Made by a program: the position numbers and the translations under genes. This document shows, one piece after another, positions 34,081 through 34,936 of a DNA stretch of 34,936 nucleotides. The notes under the pieces were generated by a model. It was not told where the DNA came from, ran no database searches, and worked only from the letters and a program-made list of their open reading frames with translations. Every line of letters starts with the position of its first letter. Positions within the stretch are counted from its first letter, which is position 1. The stretch comes from Acidobacteriota bacterium (GTDB lineage Bacteria; Acidobacteriota; Terriglobia; Bryobacterales; Bryobacteraceae), in NCBI GenBank assembly GCA_005808865.1, contig SYKU01000191.1, positions 1 to 34,936 on the forward strand, given 5' to 3'.

Positions 34081-34464
34081 TCAGGCTGCAGCCTTCGGTT
34101 CGAGCACGCACTGCCGCCATCCCGCTAGTAGGGTCCGCAACACCCCATCCGCATGGGCCAGGGGTTCCTCCCGCTGTTCCGCGTTCGCGGTCGCGAGCGA
34201 GATCATCACCCAGCCATAGGTCTCCCTCAGATCGTGGCTGATCGTCCCGCCCTTCTCATCGTCGAGCGCTACCGCAAGCTCGCCGATAATCGCCTGGGCT
34301 TTCGAAATCTCGTCGCTGCGCAACCTGATATTTTTCTCGCGAACGTGCCTCTGGGCCGCCACTATGGCGTCAATTGCCGCCTCATACAACACCCGAACCA
34401 ACTCGAGGCCGTCCGCCGACATCACCCGGCTCTCCAAGTACGCATCGTAAGCTCTGTTTTGCAT
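34081..34464 (-). CDS. fliS: Flagellar export chaperone FliS
   Basis: A 127-residue helical protein matching FliS, which binds the C-terminus of flagellin in the cytoplasm and prevents early polymerisation. YDAYLESRVMSADGLELVRVLYEAAIDAI is the typical start, of which SADGLELVRVLYEAAIDA is the core. SKAQAIIGELAVALD and the closing DLRETYGWVMISLATAN follow in order. Length is normal. It lies 39 nt after flaG. In many genomes fliD stands between flaG and fliS, and it is missing here. No other flagellar genes are visible, although more may lie beyond the window edge. Confidence 0.88.
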   Translation of the reverse strand: MQNRAYDAYLESRVMSADGLELVRVLYEAAIDAIVAAQRHVREKNIRLRSDEISKAQAIIGELAVALDDEKGGTISHDLRETYGWVMISLATANAEQREEPLAHADGVLRTLLAGWRQCVLEPKAAA

Positions 34465-34503
34465 TTTCCGGATTGCTCTCCCAGAAGCTTTATCGGCGGA
34501 CTG

Positions 34504-34803
34504 TCAGGAATTCGTTAGGTGGGAGGTCTTTGCGGCCGCCGCAAGGCTTCGCGCCAGCCGCCGAACCTCCGCGGACGGGATCTCGGCGATTAACTCCCCC
34601 GTCTTCTTGTCAACCAGCCTCGCCACCACGCGATGGGTCCCCCGCTCGAAGGCGTACGTTAACTCACTCTGATTCCCAAACGCTTCAGACGCGTTAACCG
34701 CCTTCACCGCCACAATCAGTTCCCGGTGCGCCGCGCCATCCGGTGACCTCGGTTCGGTTACGACTGGAACCGCGCCTGCCCTTTGCAAAGGATCGAAATT
34801 CAT
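34504..34803 (-). CDS. flaG: FlaG-family flagellar protein
   Basis: A 99-residue protein. The conserved C-terminal half (ELTYAFERGTHRVVARLVDKKTGELIAEIPSAEVRRLAR, of which VDKKTGELIAEIPSAEV is the core) is the FlaG (PF03646) signature. The N-terminal 45 residues are variable, as usual. FlaG influences filament length, but its mechanism is unclear. ATG 34803 has a good GGAGG 6 nt upstream. Just upstream, in another frame, is the end of an IS630-like transposase whose open frame runs over the start of flaG to 34694. Confidence 0.8.
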   Translation of the reverse strand: MNFDPLQRAGAVPVVTEPRSPDGAAHRELIVAVKAVNASEAFGNQSELTYAFERGTHRVVARLVDKKTGELIAEIPSAEVRRLARSLAAAAKTSHLTNS

Positions 34804-34936
34804 CCTGAACCTCCAATTCTTCTCGGTAATCTAGTACCGAGTTGCATAAGTCAGAGTACTTGGCTTTGGGGCCGGAAGGGAACACGACTGCCTTCTTCCA
34901 TTCAAACGGCGCTGCCTTTTCGTTGTAGACTTCAAC
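34694..34936 (-). mobile_element. C-terminal end of an IS630-type transposase, cut by the window edge
   Basis: From base 34936 leftward a frame reads VEVYNEKAAPFEWKK and then PKAKYSDLCN, ending near 34841. This closely resembles the last 30 or so residues of IS630-family (DDE) transposases, which often finish YNExxxPFxWTK...YxxLCN. The usual stop directly after this is missing: the frame stays open to 34694, across the flaG start. The terminal inverted repeat could not be identified. The element therefore looks like a truncated or decayed copy next to flaG. The catalytic part lies outside the window. Confidence 0.6.

Overview
The window looks like a piece of an Acidobacteriota chromosome, most likely from the Solibacter/Bryobacteraceae side. 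This is inferred from gene content and high GC, not from a database search. The strongest pointers are two operons pairing a DUF1549/DUF1553 (planctomycete-type cytochrome) protein with a DUF1501 Tat-exported protein, a small protein (21234-21572) resembling one I know only from Acidobacteria, and many 4-nt stop/start overlaps that often use GTG or TTG starts. Housekeeping genes (glnA, rpmE, tsaD, tldD/tldE) are mixed with accessory modules. No rRNA, convincing tRNA, CRISPR array or prophage was seen.

Layout. 1-792: 3' part of a class IV aminotransferase. 793-2757: a long, hairpin-rich leader containing a 39-codon His-rich ORF, then glnA. 2758-2899: alternative hairpins between convergent genes. 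2900-6618 (-): DUF1501 then a PSCyt1-PSCyt2-DUF1553 protein. 6619-7027: non-coding stretch with a strong bulged RNA-like helix. 7028-8131 (-): secreted esterase. 8450-8689: rpmE. 8695-10058 (-): ECF sigma factor, membrane anti-sigma candidate and a membrane-anchored Spy/CpxP-like protein. 10225-13647 (+): second DUF1549/DUF1553-DUF1501 operon, in the opposite gene order. 13628-19810 (-): tightly coupled envelope-glycan operon (FG-GAP protein, two GT2 enzymes, DUF2304, TMTC-like membrane/TPR protein, GT4). 19879-21572: rhodanese, galT, small conserved protein. 21707-22360 (-): DUF433 antitoxin with a frameshifted DUF5615 toxin. 22747-25590: membrane Fe-S oxidoreductase divergent from a UDP-glucuronate decarboxylase-like gene. 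25553-29475 (-): GT2, second ECF sigma/anti-sigma/Spy-like set, exported HMA protein, tsaD. 29496-30744 (+): small zincin and an SDR. 30747-34025 (-): TldD, TldE and an anchored FxLYD-like protein. 34081-34936 (-): FliS, FlaG and the tail of an IS630-type transposase.

How the genes fit together. Nitrogen assimilation (glnA) seems to have its own leader regulation. Two sigma/anti-sigma sets each carry a small periplasmic Spy-like helical protein, which suggests envelope- or metal-stress sensing. The second set is translationally coupled to an exported copper-type HMA protein and then tsaD. Sugar-nucleotide genes (galT, UXS-like) and at least four glycosyltransferases point to surface polysaccharide or protein glycosylation. 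The DUF1501/DUF1553 pairs are probably exported together. The most unusual items are the glnA leader, the structured element at 6721-6855, the broken toxin-antitoxin locus, and the transposase tail abutting flaG.
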